Assembly: GCA_015680685.1 (NCBI GenBank)
Contig: MNCI01025042.1
Location: 1,301,232 to 1,365,231, forward strand
Length of the DNA stretch: 64,000 nucleotides
Source of the DNA: Gnetum montanum
Taxonomy: Eukaryota > Streptophyta > Gnetopsida > Gnetales > Gnetaceae
Direction: 5' to 3'
The notes under the pieces were generated by a model. It saw only the letters and a list, made by a program, of their open reading frames with translations. It was not told the origin of the DNA and ran no database searches. Position 1 is the stretch's first letter, and each line of letters starts with the position of its first letter. Positions 34,640-47,292 of this stretch are shown here, piece after piece. The position numbers and the translations under genes were made by a program.

Positions 34640-36052
34640 AGATATGCCAACACTGCATCAATATAGACTCATTCATGAAGTCAAAAAGGTAACCATAGAG
34701 AAGGTTGGATCCAAAGCTTAAACATGTTATCAAAGAAGAAGTAAAACAACTTCTCAAGGCCAAGTTCATATATTTGATTGCAAATAGCGAATGGGTTAGC
34801 CCACTTATGATTATACCTAAGAAAGGATGGAAGTGGAGAATTTGCATAGATTTTAGGTTATTGAACATGGAAACATTCAAAGATCATTTTTCATTATCAT
34901 TTTTTAACCAAGTGTTGGACACTATAGTAGGACATTTCTATTATAGCTTTTTGGATAGTTATAGTGGCCACAACTAGATCTAGATTGCACCAAAGGACCT
35001 AGCCAAAACAATGTTTGTAAGTTTGTGGGGAACTTTTACATATAGAAAGATGCCCTTTGGCTTGTGTAACACTCATGCTACTTTTCAATGCTTGGTGCTT
35101 AGCATCTTTCAATAATAGATTGGTAGTAGGGTAGAAATCTTCATGGATGACTTCTCCACCTATGGGATCACTTTTCAGCAAGCCTTAGACCATCTTAAGC
35201 AGGTGCTTTAATGATGTGTGGAGACAAATTTGAAGCTCAACCAGTAAAAAAGTCATCTGATTATTCAAGAAGGCATAGTGTTGGGATATCAAATTTTAGA
35301 GAAAGGGATCGAAGTGGGCCTAAAAAAGGTATGGACCATTTAAGGAATCACTAGACAACCTGAAACAATGAAAGATGTAAGGTCATTTCTTAGCCATATT
35401 GGTTATTACCAACACTTCATAAAGAACTTCTTGAAAATTTCCAAGTCATTGGTTGAGCTCACAAAGAAGGATGCATCCTTTAATTGGACTAAGAAATGTG
35501 AGCTAGTATTCTAGTAGTTAAAGCAGAAGCTCATAAATACTTTAGTTCTATGTGCTTTGGATTGGTCTAGACCCTTCCACATCATGACAGATGTATCTAA
35601 TTATGCTTAAATATTTTGACAACCAAAAATGTCCTTACTACATCCATTCTATAAGTAGAAGCATTGTGGGAGAAAAGTTAAACTAGATCACCACAGAGAA
35701 AGAGCTCATGGTGGTGGTGTACGTTGTAGAGAAATTCAAGAATTATATGCTTAGATATCAAATTTTTGTACATACGGATCATAGTGTCATCAAGTTCCAC
35801 ATGAATAAACTAGTGGTAATTCCTCATGTCATAAGGTGGTCAGTAATTCTAAAAGAGTTTGATCTTACAATAATGGATACAAAGAGAATTGAGAATTTGG
35901 TCACTAATCACTTGTCTCAGTTGCAATGGGACACTAAAAAGGATGAGGGATCTTTATCTAATCAATTTCTATAGGAACTTCTCTTTACAAAAGCTGTTGA
36001 AGTTTAAAATCCCTTAGTCTTTAATTGGTATGATGAATTCTTATCTTATCAT
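34640..36052 (+). pseudogene. Element D reverse transcriptase-RNase H
   Basis: RT blocks in order: LLKAKFIYLIANSEWVSPL, IPKKGWKWRICIDFRLLNME, FLDSYSGHN, MPFGLCNTHATFQ, then VEIFMDDFSTYG with the catalytic Asp pair intact. CVETNLKLN and EGIVLGYQI follow. RNase H is readable with TDVSNYA, EKELMVVVYVVEKFKNY and HTDHSVIKF, and the frame then runs open to about 35974 (VTNHLSQLQWD). Stops and one indel around 35600 break the frame. It is the only copy in the window that still has the full RT core motif set. Confidence 0.85.
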
Positions 36053-36602
36053 TGGCTAATGGTTTAAATGTACAACCCATAGGAATAGTAGAGGACTTGA
36101 TAATTGAGGTAGAAAAAGGAAAATATCCAATTGACTTTGTTGTTTTGGAAGGAAAAGATCTTAATTATTTTTCTATTATATTAGGTAGACCTTGGTTAGC
36201 AACAACTAATGTAGTAATTAAATGCTTAGGCTAAGTTATGACCATGGTAGATTAATTATTTTATTATTATTTGAATATTATTTCATTTAATAGGTCATTG
36301 GAGTTTGTTGTAAGGGTTTAACTTTCATAATTTGATGTTTTAATGTTGGTTTGGTAACTATGATATCGTATCTATGATGTTGTATATTTAATATCATAGC
36401 ACAAGCTACGCCATTGTAGATATAATATCATGGGATGTGTGTAGTCTATAAATACAACACTTGGGGTGCATAGATCTAGAGAACTTTCATTTCATCCATA
36501 GGTAGACTCTTACAGTTTCATTTTGTAGTTTTAGTGATAGAGTGAATGCCCACAGTGTGGTGTTGAGTAGTTGTACAAAATATTTATTCCAGTGAAGCAT
36601 TA
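36053..36602 (+). mobile_element. Foreign fragment inserted in element D pol (protease piece plus LTR-like DNA)
   Basis: The pol homology to C breaks at about 36053 and resumes at about 36603 (MEIKGNFYKV, matching INGHLYKV in C). The inserted part begins with an open 60-codon frame containing EVEKGKYPIDFVVLEGKD and IILGRPWLATTNVVIKC. This is the C-terminal block of a retropepsin from a different gypsy lineage, intact where the host element is broken. It is followed by AT-rich DNA with a TATA-like CTATAAATAC at about 36449. A truncated or recombined second element is the likely source. Confidence 0.6.
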
Positions 36603-37843
36603 CATGGAGATCAAGGGAAACTTTTACAAGGTTTACACCAATGCCTTAGTATAATGGTGCATGCCTAATGTTGATAACTTTGGATCTTCTAGGATGCTCA
36701 TGAAGATCCTTGTAGGGGCCATTACCAAGGAAGAAGGACGACCATAAAAATACTCATGGTAGGATACTACTAGCAGAAAATCTTTAGGGATGTCCATTAA
36801 TTTTTCCATTTGTGCAAGTGATGTCAAAGAGATGGAGAAATGACTATACAAATGAAAGGGACCCAAAAATGTATCCAACCATTGGAGCCTTTTGACATTT
36901 GGGGCATTGACTTCATGGGGCACATCAACCCCATGTACAATGAGAAGGCATATATCATAGTAGTAGTTGACTAATGTATCAAGTGGATCAAAGCTACAAC
37001 TATCACTTACTATTCATCTTCTATTGTAGCATAGTTTGTTTAATAAAGTGTAGTAAATAGGTTTGACATGCCAAGGACACTTAATTCTAATAATGGAACT
37101 TACTTCCTAGGTGCTACTTTTTGAAATTAACGAAATACTTAGGGTGAAGCATAAATTACCAACTCCCTATAACCCCCAAGCTAACAGTCAAGTTGAAGTT
37201 ACTAATAGGAAAATAACTAGGATAGTAATATGCACTATTAGTAAATACAAGAAAGGCTAGAGCACAAAGCTCAATGATGCTCTATGGGCTTATCAATTCA
37301 CTTGGAAGCTTCTTATTGATTATTCTCCCTATGAGTTAGTATACAGAAAATTATCAACCCTTCCAATCCAAACAGAGCTCTGTATACTTTCAACAACTTG
37401 TGAGCTTCACCTTGAACTAAGTCTAGTACAAAATGAATGCTCAATGACACTAAATGTTCTAGATGAGAACCAACAAGTAACCCTATCAATGAATGTAGTA
37501 CATAAGACACATGCCAAACAACATCTAACTCATGAAAAAAGAAAGTTAAATTCAAACTAGGAGATAAGGTTCTTTACTAGAACCCCATGCATGTACAACA
37601 ATGTACAAAATTTTAAATTCTATGGAAAAGACCTTATATCATTAATACAAATTTTCCTTCTGAGGCCATGATAATTTACCATCCTTCAAGCCTAAAAAAA
37701 GGTTTGCTAGTCAACATCCAATAAATAAAGCCTTTCTTGGAACCTAGCATAACACTAATACCTCAACCAATGGACATGAATGCTCTATTTTTTGGATCTC
37801 CTTCCTTCAACTTAGTTGTGGGGGAGATGGTCACCCATGTTAA
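36603..37843 (+). pseudogene. Element D integrase and pol C terminus
   Basis: Readable blocks: [23 protein letters not shown] (first Asp), RTLNSNNGTYFLG (second Asp changed to Asn), SQVEVTNRKIT (Glu kept). The pol tail resembles VGEMVTH/GDGHPC, with TAA at 37841-37843. Numerous stops. The purine run GGGGGAGATGG at 37820-37830 is conserved at the pol end of all four copies. Confidence 0.75.
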
Positions 37844-39262
37844 CATTCTATGTAGGCTATCTAAATTTTCACTTTTTTTTTATATCATTCTTGATATGTT
37901 TTTTCATTTTATTGAATATTTTATTATTTCTTTTATATCTTTCACTTTGTTAATTTTGTTTACTTTTATGTTTTATTTTACTTTATTCATATGAAATCTT
38001 GAGTGTTTTCCATGGCTACTACTACTACTAGAAGTTAATTAATGCATAATTTAAGGTTATGATTGTTAAATAACCAGATTTCATCTTGGGATTATGTCCT
38101 TGATTAACAAATTGTTGATTTTTTGATGATATTAGGTAGTAAGTCCACAACATCCATCCATTCCATCAAATGCTATGAGGCTCTGTATCATGAGAGCATG
38201 AAGTCCTCCCATGATTAAAACTTAAAGTAATCAATGATCTTGTCACTTAACAGACTCAAAATGAACCAAGAAGGAATGGGCAAGGATGTAACTTCAAGGA
38301 GATTTATCATCTTTTGTTTCCAACTACTTTCTTGAGTTTTATGACTTTTTTCCATTAGTTTTTCATAACTCCTACTATCAACCATAATAGGAAGCATGTC
38401 TTTGCATGGTGTGGTTCCCATGAAAAAAAAACATGAAAATTCAAAGCACATCCCTTAGAAAAAATAATGGTCTACAAGCACTAGTTATGAGGCTAGAAAT
38501 ACATGTTACCCATGCTTAAAGGTACCCCTCTAACTAAGGTCCTTCTTATCTTTGTGCTTATCTTTTCTTCTTTTCTTGAAGTGGTGGTTATCTTTTAAGA
38601 ATTATCATGAACTCTTAATTGTTGAAGGATTAGGATATGGCAATGCAAAATCATTAGACATGGATGGACTTAATCTCAATTGAGGATGGGATGGTATTAG
38701 ATCATCTTAATAACAAATTCCACAAGAACTTCATGTGCCTAGGATGTGAATCTGTTATCATGCTCTTGCTTACATCATTCTAACCTCATCATTGACCACC
38801 TCACTACCTCCTATCATGATCAATTAATGTGTCTATTTTGGCATGTGATATAATCCTCTGATGATCTCTCATGTGGATTTGATTTTTAACTTCTAATGAC
38901 CATTAATCATCCTTTGTGCCTATGAACTCCTTAAGATGAGAGCATGCAAAGGCATTACTATCATGATCTTGCTTTAGGGAGGAGCCACTTACATACCTAT
39001 TGGTCTTTCTAAGTTAAACATCCTATCCCTTGGTCATTTTCGAAATTGATCTCATTACTTTATCTTCTAAACATCTAGTTTTTCTTTCTTTTGGCATTAT
39101 CCACTCATTCAAATCCAATCCAACTCCTCTCCCAATGAACTTGTAACACTCTTCCATGTTTTTTCCATTCATCTATACTTTTTTGGTTTCAATTGGACTC
39201 TTATTTCATTTCCAAACTCTTCTAAAATTTCTCATTTTTCATATGTGAAAAATTAGCTCAGA
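37844..39262 (+). other. Spacer between pol and the 3' unit in element D
   Basis: No supported ORF. It corresponds to C 12400-13916 in reverse sense, for instance the minus-strand phrase GGGAACCACACCATGCAAAG near 38404. The segment 38590-39250 is T-rich and unremarkable. Confidence 0.55.
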
Positions 39263-39358
39263 TAGGTACATTGACGTATTCTCATCAATGCAGTAGGATT
39301 CATTGATACAACCCATTAATGCATCCCCATTGATGCAGCAGAAAGAAACTATATATAG
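39263..39358 (+). promoter_or_regulatory. Internal promoter of element D
   Basis: TATATATA at 39350-39357, preceded by four variants of a CATTGATGCA motif in about 80 bp. These resemble the CATCGATG/ATTGATG motifs upstream of the LTR TATA box (42825-42895). The position matches the internal promoter of element C: about 160 bp before a splice donor and 450 bp before the 3' ORF. Confidence 0.55.
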
Positions 39359-39511
39359 CTGCAACATTTAGTCAATTTTACATCATTTTGTTCCAAATGC
39401 AAGAGGATTTTTTTTTTTAAAATTTATTAGAGTTTAAGAACCTTTAACTTATCATAACTCTCAAACTACTAACTTGATTCTTCTCATTTTTTGATCCTCA
39501 AGCTAATGGAG

Positions 39512-39804
39512 GTAAGCTTTTCATTGTGGAGCCCATATACCTTTAGTTTCTTTTAGAAAACTTTTTCAAAATTTTTTTAAATTCCCAAGGTTTACCCATT
39601 AAGGTAATAACTAATTACACATTCCAATAGGATTAAACCTAACTAACAAACTCTAGTAGCTAATTAATAAAAGAATATTTAAATAATATTGTCTGCCAAG
39701 ATCACAAATAAGCCTAAGTATAACCTGATCTAATAAGAAAGATATTAAAAGAACTAAGGGTTATAAAGTAAAAAGCTAATCCTAAGTTACATTTGTGATT
39801 ATAG
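39512..39804 (+). other. Candidate 5'-UTR intron of the element D 3' ORF
   Basis: Donor GGAG|GTAAGC at 39512 and acceptor TTATAG at 39799-39804, immediately followed by the ORF start ATG. The length is 293 bp. The matching donor and position in element C support a genuine conserved intron. Confidence 0.55.
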
Positions 39805-42550
39805 ATGACACCAAAGAGAGGATTGTAGGTAGGAGGGCCTTTCAAGCCTAGGGTAAATCGACCAAGAGGAGGAAGTGGCTAACAGCAACAACCATAGTAG
39901 CCCCAAGGGTAAGCAACTAAAGCAACCCATGTAATGGGATCTCTTCGAGAGAAACCTAAAGTGGAATTTGTTTAACATATTCTGATGGCAAGATTAGGCT
40001 AGTCTAAGTAGGATGAAGCTCATAGTCCAAGGCATAATCTTGAAGTTACCCTCATGGAGGATTGCTTAGAGAGGACAAGGCTTAAGGAGGTTTAGAGTTT
40101 CATTCTCTAAGAATTGATCTTTAGATCTTTCTTAGAGTTAGCACTTGAAGACATTCACATCTAATTATAGGGGTCTCCCATGTGGTCCATTCTCTCCACT
40201 AGTGGAGAATGGTACATGAGAGAGACTTATCTATTCTAGAACAATGATAGGTAGATGCATCTATAAAAATCAAAAACATCATTGTCTCCTACTTGGTTGA
40301 GCTCATTACGCAAGTCCTTAGTTTGCTTAACATTAGGGAAAAGTTGGCAAAGATATCTATCCTTGTAGCCAAAAAGGAATAGGTCTAACATTGCTATGGA
40401 GTGGACTAGAAAGATTATGGTGCCCTCACAAATGTGGAGCATGCCTATTTCAAGATTACAACCTATCACCTAAACCCCACAATGAGGTTAAGTAAGGTAA
40501 CAACCTTCTTCACCTAGCATGCATTACTCTAAGTAGAAAATTCCTTATCAACCTTTCCTTGCTCACCTATCATGAGATAGAGAAGCACTTAAAAGAGAAT
40601 AAGAAAAGAAGGAAGACACCCTTCTTTTCATGCCTCATTTAAAAACTATGTAAAAGGGGAGGTATAGTATGATATGCCAATGATGTGGTTTGTTAGGATC
40701 CTACTACATCATGGTAGAAGATGATGAAGGATAAGGCAGTAGCTAAGCTACAAGAAGAGGAGTGGCCAACACCTATAGGAGAAACTATACCAGAGGTGCT
40801 TGTCGCTATGAAAAGGTATTGAAATTTTCATGAGTAGTAGCTATAGCAACAATAAGGCTCAATAGATTATGGGGAGCCATCGGTTTACCATCTAGCCCTA
40901 AGCCATCTTAATGAGGTCACTAGGACTATTAGTTGGTTGGGCCAAGAAACCACCCCACTATTCTTAGCTTGAAAAGACTAGGCATCCAAAAGATTAAATC
41001 CATATGCTAGAGAAATAAAAATGTCCATCTCTAGACAAACATTCCCTAAAATTTTAGGAAATTTTGTAGCTTTCTTTGTTTCATGAGAGAAAGGTGAGGA
41101 GGAACCATCTTGGTCACGTAGCACAAAGGCTAGGAGACAATAGTGAAAGTGCTAGCCAACAAGGTAGATAAAGTTTTGAATGCTTTTGCAATAGCTGTAT
41201 GAAACATTGTCATAATGATAGATATCCAAATATCTATAGGTTCAGGTAGTGGTTGGTTAAGCACTGCCCAACAAGAAGAAGTGTTAGAATGACTAGATGA
41301 AATAACTGCAACCTAGTTGTAGTTGCTTGAGATGAAGGATAACCTACTCATTGCCAATGCCCAACTAAAGGTAATCACCACTAAGAATTAGTGGTTGGCT
41401 ATTAAGCTTGAAAAGTTGTAGGCCTATCTCTTCAGCCTTGCAATTCTTAGGCACTACTTGATAAGGAACAAAGATTTTTAATAGCTTCGACATATACTAC
41501 AAGAGGTTAAAGGTGAGAAGGAGATAGTGGTCTTTGATGTGTCCTTATCAAGGTCCATGACATTCAACACTAATAAGGACTTATCAAAAGTTTGCAATAA
41601 AAACTTGGTCTTGACTAAAGATAACCATCATCTACGAAATGTTGAGTAGCAAAAGGACTAGATGGTCATGGCTAGCTAAGCTTAACCTTGATTTGAGAAG
41701 GTTGGCAACAAAAAACAAAAATATTTCAATGGAGGAAGGTTGTACACTTCACCAAAAAACAACCATTGAGGTAGCTATCTAAAAAAATGAGGCTCTAAAA
41801 TTTGAATAGGTAAAAAATCACTACAAAGAATAGGTTTGGCTTCTCAAGAAGATTAATGAGAAGGAGATTCAACTAGCAAAGGTGAAGATGAACAAGGCTT
41901 TCCAAAATCTCTGATAAAGAAATGGTGTGTGGCAACCCATCTTTGATGGACTAAGCACATACAAGAAAGTTGAAATTTGCCTAAAGGAGTTACAAATTTA
42001 GGAGATGATAGAATAAATTGAGCTTGCCAACCTTTGCTTTGCAAACTTGGCTATGATGATAGTAGGAAGAGACTAAGAATAGAGTTGGAAAATTAGGTGG
42101 CTAGTTCCTACCTCTTGTACAAGGTAGAATTCAAGCATCACAAAGAAACAAAACAACAGTTGGAGATAGTTAATGTAGAGCTTGAAGTTCTTAGAAGAAA
42201 ATTCACCAATTAATGATATATTTTTGAGAACTTGGCCAAGAGAATGAATAACTACCATGAGCTACAAAACCTAGTAAATACATTTGACATTAAACATAAA
42301 TAATTCATAGCATGGTTCTTCAACACAAAGAAATCATTCCCTTTGATGTCATGCCTATGGGACATCCTTGTTCCAGCCCATATTGATGAAGTCGCAAAGA
42401 AAAAAAGATGAATGCATTACTAGATGCTTTTAAGCTTCCAGAAATAGCAGTAGCAATAGTAAGTCAATCTCAACCATCACCAACATTGAAACATGGCAAA
42501 GAACCTTTAGTGCCATAGGAGCCTCCACCTTTGGGCACTATTTGAGAATC
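39805..42550 (+). pseudogene. Element D extra 3' ORF, coiled-coil-like protein of unknown function
   Basis: Starts ATGACACC (MTPKRG), the same as in C, then many stops. The C-terminal half is Lys/Glu/Gln/Leu-rich and contains ENQVASSYLLYKVEFKHH, WDILVPAHID and a Pro-rich end near 42530, all matching element C. Homology over about 2.5 kb in two independent insertions shows the ORF was once under selection in the family. No known domain was recognised. An env-like protein is possible by position only. Confidence 0.65.
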
Positions 42551-42778
42551 TAGCATGTCTTTGGTAACTCTATAAGTGCCTACTAAAATTTTTGTAAAGT
42601 GTATAGTTTTGTTGTAATGGATACTAATTTTTATAATTCTATACATTCTAGTACTTAGAGTTAGTAGAGTAAGTTAGTCACTCTATCTGTTTATTTGGTA
42701 GTTAATAACTTACATACTTTCCCAAATATTTTAAAAAGCTCAATCCTACTTTTGTTCACTTGAGGATGATTTTTCAGT

Positions 42779-42792
42779 CAATTGTAGAGGTA
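42779..42792 (+). other. 3' polypurine tract of element D
   Basis: CAATTGTAGAGGTA precedes the 3' LTR start TGATGAG and matches CAATTATGGGGGTA in C, with the purine run partly broken. Confidence 0.55.
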
Positions 42793-43673
42793 TGATGAGC
42801 CGTATTAAAATAGGCTACAAAAATGGACATGCATCGATGTAGTCTCATTGATGTGTCCTTGTTAGCGCATGGTTAGATGCATCAACGTTGATGTAGGTAA
42901 GGCATATATAAATGTGAACACCACCCACATTTATGACATCTTAGATTTTTAGCATAGTGAAGCCCTTGCAATTTTATTTCTCCAAAGTTAGAATATTCTC
43001 TTTGAGTGCTTGCAATGTGAATTAAAGATATCATATAGTGCTTTATTCAAACGCCATGTATTTGAATGCATCGATGTAAATGATAATAAAGTCAAGATTT
43101 CTTATATACATTGCAACACTTAGATTGGTTTACTCTTTACTATTAGCACTTTACTTTTAATGCACTTTACATTCATATTTTTAATTAATTAATGTACTTA
43201 ACCATAAAAATATAAGTATAACCATTTTGAGTATAACATATTGTGCTTGGTAATCCCAGTAGTGGCCATTTGATATGCCCAGTAATAGCCACATAGTAAC
43301 TTAGTAGCATTGATACTAGTTCAGAATGTGTATGGTAAGTGGAAACTATTACTTTACATTAGGTTAATTTGTTACTAGAGTAGTCAAGTAGTTAAATAAT
43401 TAATTATTAAATCTTCATTTACTCATCTAGCCATTAAGATAAGAAAATATATAAAAATACTTATAAAAATAAATATCATGTGCCTTAACTCACAGTTAAC
43501 CATATGAACTAATAACACAAGTATGAGTTAGGAAGAAAATGATCATACAACTCATTACTTCATAGTTTAAGACTATAGGCAACTTAGAAACTAAGTACAT
43601 GGAATTTAATTGAATCACTTGTAAACACTTATGATTCGTATGGTGGGGAATAGGGGATACCTGTTGCTTATCA
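42793..43673 (+). repeat. Element D 3' LTR
   Basis: Starts TGATGAGCC and its right end is CTTATCA, a variant of CTCATCA. It aligns with 30112-31003 and is similar in length (881 and 892 bp). Substitutions are frequent and mostly transitions. Confidence 0.87.
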
Positions 43674-45872
43674 GGAAGTTTCAATGTGCAGTTACTTTCC
43701 ATTAGCAAAAACATAATTATGACCTCTCTTTAAAAGTTAAATATCATATTCTCAAAGATGTCACTTTTTAGTTATAACTTCAATAAAAAAGCTTCCATTG
43801 AAAACTAAATAATTAATCTATTTCTTATAACATTAATTTTTTTTATTTTGGAAGATTAAGATAGGAAGGTTTTAACTTCTCTATTACTATTTATTCATTT
43901 GTTTAAATTAAAAATTTCTTTTGTCTTCAGAGAGTTTTCTCTTTCTTTTTATAGAAAAACCTTTAGTAATAAGTGAAAATCCATCAAAGTATTTCTAAAT
44001 AAGAGTGAGGCCTAAGGCTTTTCCTACCTAGAGAGGGTTTTTTTAGCACTAGTTATACGGATGAAAACTTGAAATGGCATCCCCAAAATCATTGGGATTT
44101 TTCTTTAGTATCTCTCTTTATTGATTCAATATACTTTGAATTTTTTAAATATTATTATTTATTTTTTTTGAGGCCTGACATGTACATACACCATCCCCCT
44201 ACTCACTCTTTTTGATGTTTAGAACTCATGATAGTAATGTAGTGGTCAAGAGATTCATCTTTTTATTGAGAGTTTGTAAGTTCAATTTCTTCTTCTACTT
44301 ATTGATGTGATAGTAGTAGAGTAGTGTTGCACCTAAAAAATTTGATCATTGGAAAACCAAAAATCCTAGGTGTAGAATAGTTTTAACCTTGGATTCCAAG
44401 GGCCTCCAAGAAAGAGGATCCAAGGTGCCTTGGACAATTTGGCCAATCATTGAGGGGCTTGAAAAATGTAAATGGGGGTAAACAAAATGTAAAATATTCC
44501 AAATTTGATTTAGGAAATAAATGCATAAAATAAAGATGTAACACCTTTGCATAGCAAATGAGCTATGAATTTTATTCCAATGAAAATATTGTAAATAAAC
44601 AATGTTCAAAATGTATATAGATGCTACTTGGTTGCACAAGGGATTTACTTTGGTGGAGTTTGAAGCCTATTGAAGCCAGTAGTGATGCACATCATAGTAA
44701 GCTCCATGATCTAGGTACTATCCAACTCCCAAAATTGAAACTCCTTATAAGTTTCTCTCATAGATTTGTAGCATTAGTCATAAGAGGGTTAAGGTATGTG
44801 AAGGATGTTTTGGGCAACAAGGGATACCACACTAGGAGTTTTTGTGCCCCAAGTGGTATATCATTACTCCAAAAACTTCACACAAGCCTCAAGGTTACAA
44901 GTGCTTGATATGGCCAAATGTTCCACACTCAAGAATTTCCAAAAGCTTTGTGTTTTCTCTTAATTCAAAAGCCCAAGAATTACAAAGTGGTGGAACTGAA
45001 GAACCTCTTCTAGATGTTTGAAATTAGCTTTTATAGGTTTGATGGCTACTAAATTTTGGTCATAAATTTCTACCATGATTATTGACAGATTAGTGTTACA
45101 TGCAGGTGTGGTAGGTGCTTGATTCTAGTGTAGCTATTATTTGTGGTAAATTTTGATACCCCAAGGCACCAAAACCATGTTGGTTATCAAAAATAGTAAA
45201 CAAACTTGTCATCCACACTGGCTTCTTCCACCAACATTGGTCTTCCAGTAGCAATGCTAGAGTTGTAGGAGCAATGCTAAGATTCATTGAAAATGGAAAC
45301 TCCAACCACTCCAATGCTAGCCTTGATGTGGCAATGCTAGAATTATGATGATTATGTTGGTCATAGTTGGGAGAATAAAAGCAAAACCTCCTAATGTTGG
45401 ACATAGGTTCTTCTAGTGTAGTAAAGGTCATTCCCCCCACAAAACACATGAAAATGCCAATTTTGGTAGTTCAAAAGGCATTTTTGACCTTTCCAAGCAC
45501 AAATATAGACATGGTAGGACTTTTTCCACTTGGGAAGTGAGGCTACAGTAAATTATGAGGCATTTTTCAGTCTCAAAAATTAAAGTATGTGAAATTTCAT
45601 CTCATGGATTACAATCTTCATATTTTACAATGAAATTCCAACCTCAAGTTTCATGGGGTGAAAGTTATAATGCTAAAAAGGTTACAACATGCATTTTCTT
45701 GGTGGTGTTTCATTGGCTCATCTTTGTTGACTTTTTGAAGATTAACATGAGAGACATCAAGAAAGAACATAAAACACCATTGCAAGTCCATCACCAACAT
45801 TCTCTCTCCATGCTTGATTCAATATTGTCAAACCATGCTAAAGAGTTCTTGTCATGATGAGATAAGGTTAGG
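43674..45872. other. Unassigned DNA between elements D and E
   Basis: No gene supported. At 45230-45360 the phrase GCAATGCTAG recurs four times with variation. The minus-strand ORF 45096-45449 overlaps this but resembles no known protein. The plus-strand ORF 45555-45857 is likewise unrecognised. Confidence 0.4.
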
Positions 45873-45877
45873 GTAAT
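45873..45877. repeat. Target-site duplication GTAAT (left, element E)
   Basis: GTAAT precedes the LTR start at 45878 and recurs at 55480-55484 after the other LTR. Confidence 0.82.
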
Positions 45878-46491
45878 TGACGAGTGGTGAGGTACCCCTA
45901 CACTCAACCATACGAATACGAGCGTAACACACACGATCCGGTCGAACTCCACAGACTAAATGCCTACACGCCTCATGGAACACTTAAGGTTAATTATTCG
46001 TTGTCTTCCTAGACTTACTTGTATTTGTCATGGTATGATTAAGTAAGTCCAAGGTAGATGATTTTTATATGTCTTTTCTGTTTTATCTCCTAAGCTGATA
46101 AGGTAAAGGGTTGAAGAGATTAATTAACTAACTGTAACTAACTAACTAAGTCTTAATTAACCTAGCGTCAACATCCATTCCCACTTACCATTCACACCCT
46201 GAACCAATGCAACCTTGGTTACCAAACGCTAATTGTTACTGGGATCACCAAGCGTAACGCACGTGCTTGAAGCGGTTGTATTGAGGTACTCAACTAGGAG
46301 AGAAAGGTGTTTTATGTAATAAGGTGTTCATTGACAACAAGAGTGAACACCTTATTACATTGACATCAGGCCTCATTTGGCAATTGAGAAAGAGAGAGAG
46401 AAAGAAGTGTTGCTGCTACCAATTCCAAGATTGCGCCTTTCGTTGTCCATCCGTAAGCATGCCATCAGTCTTGCTCCTTGCATAGCTACTT
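45878..46491 (-). repeat. Element E 3' LTR up to the assembly gap
   Basis: Starts TGACGAG and matches the 5' LTR closely to about 46172. After that the other copy is scrambled by an inverted piece. The last part (46360-46491) has no counterpart in the visible 5' LTR and runs into Ns, so the LTR end cannot be placed. Confidence 0.75.
46316..46358. repeat. Perfect 15-bp inverted repeat
   Basis: GTAATAAGGTGTTCA (46316-46330) and its reverse complement (46344-46358) flank a 13-bp loop. It lies 130 bp before the Ns and could be a real hairpin or a contig-joining artefact. Confidence 0.6.
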
Positions 46492-47292
46492 NNNNNNNNN
46501 NNNNNNNNNNNNNNNNNNNNNNNNNNNNNNNNNNNNNNNNNNNNNNNNNNNNNNNNNNNNNNNNNNNNNNNNNNNNNNNNNNNNNNNNNNNNNNNNNNNN
46601 NNNNNNNNNNNNNNNNNNNNNNNNNNNNNNNNNNNNNNNNNNNNNNNNNNNNNNNNNNNNNNNNNNNNNNNNNNNNNNNNNNNNNNNNNNNNNNNNNNNN
46701 NNNNNNNNNNNNNNNNNNNNNNNNNNNNNNNNNNNNNNNNNNNNNNNNNNNNNNNNNNNNNNNNNNNNNNNNNNNNNNNNNNNNNNNNNNNNNNNNNNNN
46801 NNNNNNNNNNNNNNNNNNNNNNNNNNNNNNNNNNNNNNNNNNNNNNNNNNNNNNNNNNNNNNNNNNNNNNNNNNNNNNNNNNNNNNNNNNNNNNNNNNNN
46901 NNNNNNNNNNNNNNNNNNNNNNNNNNNNNNNNNNNNNNNNNNNNNNNNNNNNNNNNNNNNNNNNNNNNNNNNNNNNNNNNNNNNNNNNNNNNNNNNNNNN
47001 NNNNNNNNNNNNNNNNNNNNNNNNNNNNNNNNNNNNNNNNNNNNNNNNNNNNNNNNNNNNNNNNNNNNNNNNNNNNNNNNNNNNNNNNNNNNNNNNNNNN
47101 NNNNNNNNNNNNNNNNNNNNNNNNNNNNNNNNNNNNNNNNNNNNNNNNNNNNNNNNNNNNNNNNNNNNNNNNNNNNNNNNNNNNNNNNNNNNNNNNNNNN
47201 NNNNNNNNNNNNNNNNNNNNNNNNNNNNNNNNNNNNNNNNNNNNNNNNNNNNNNNNNNNNNNNNNNNNNNNNNNNNNNNNNNNNNNNNNNNN
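46492..47292. other. Assembly gap, 801 Ns
   Basis: A run of N. It hides the promoter half of the element E 3' LTR and the junction to internal DNA. The true length is unknown. Confidence 0.99.

Larger units (their letters stand above)
30112..43673 (+). mobile_element. Element D: full-length decayed Ty3/gypsy element with extra 3' ORF
   Basis: Contains two LTRs (30112-31003 and 42793-43673), a tRNA-Asp primer site (31004-31021), gag, protease, RT-RNase H and integrase. A 550-bp foreign fragment interrupts pol. A spacer, an internal promoter, an intron-like leader, the 3' ORF and a purine tract follow. It is the same family as A, C and E but opposite in orientation. No convincing 5-bp target duplication was seen (CTCCT left, GGAAG right). 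RT keeps FMDD, while protease (DSS) and integrase (SNNGTYF) have lost catalytic residues. Confidence 0.9.

Noticed and set aside
30107-43678. Target-site duplication for element D
   Set aside because: The flanking five bases (CTCCT and GGAAG) do not match, even allowing one mutation; the left boundary may be off or rearranged.
43674-45872. Genes at 45096-45449 (minus) and 45555-45857 (plus)
   Set aside because: No motif, splice signal or similarity within the window supports them, and their lengths are within reach of chance in this composition.
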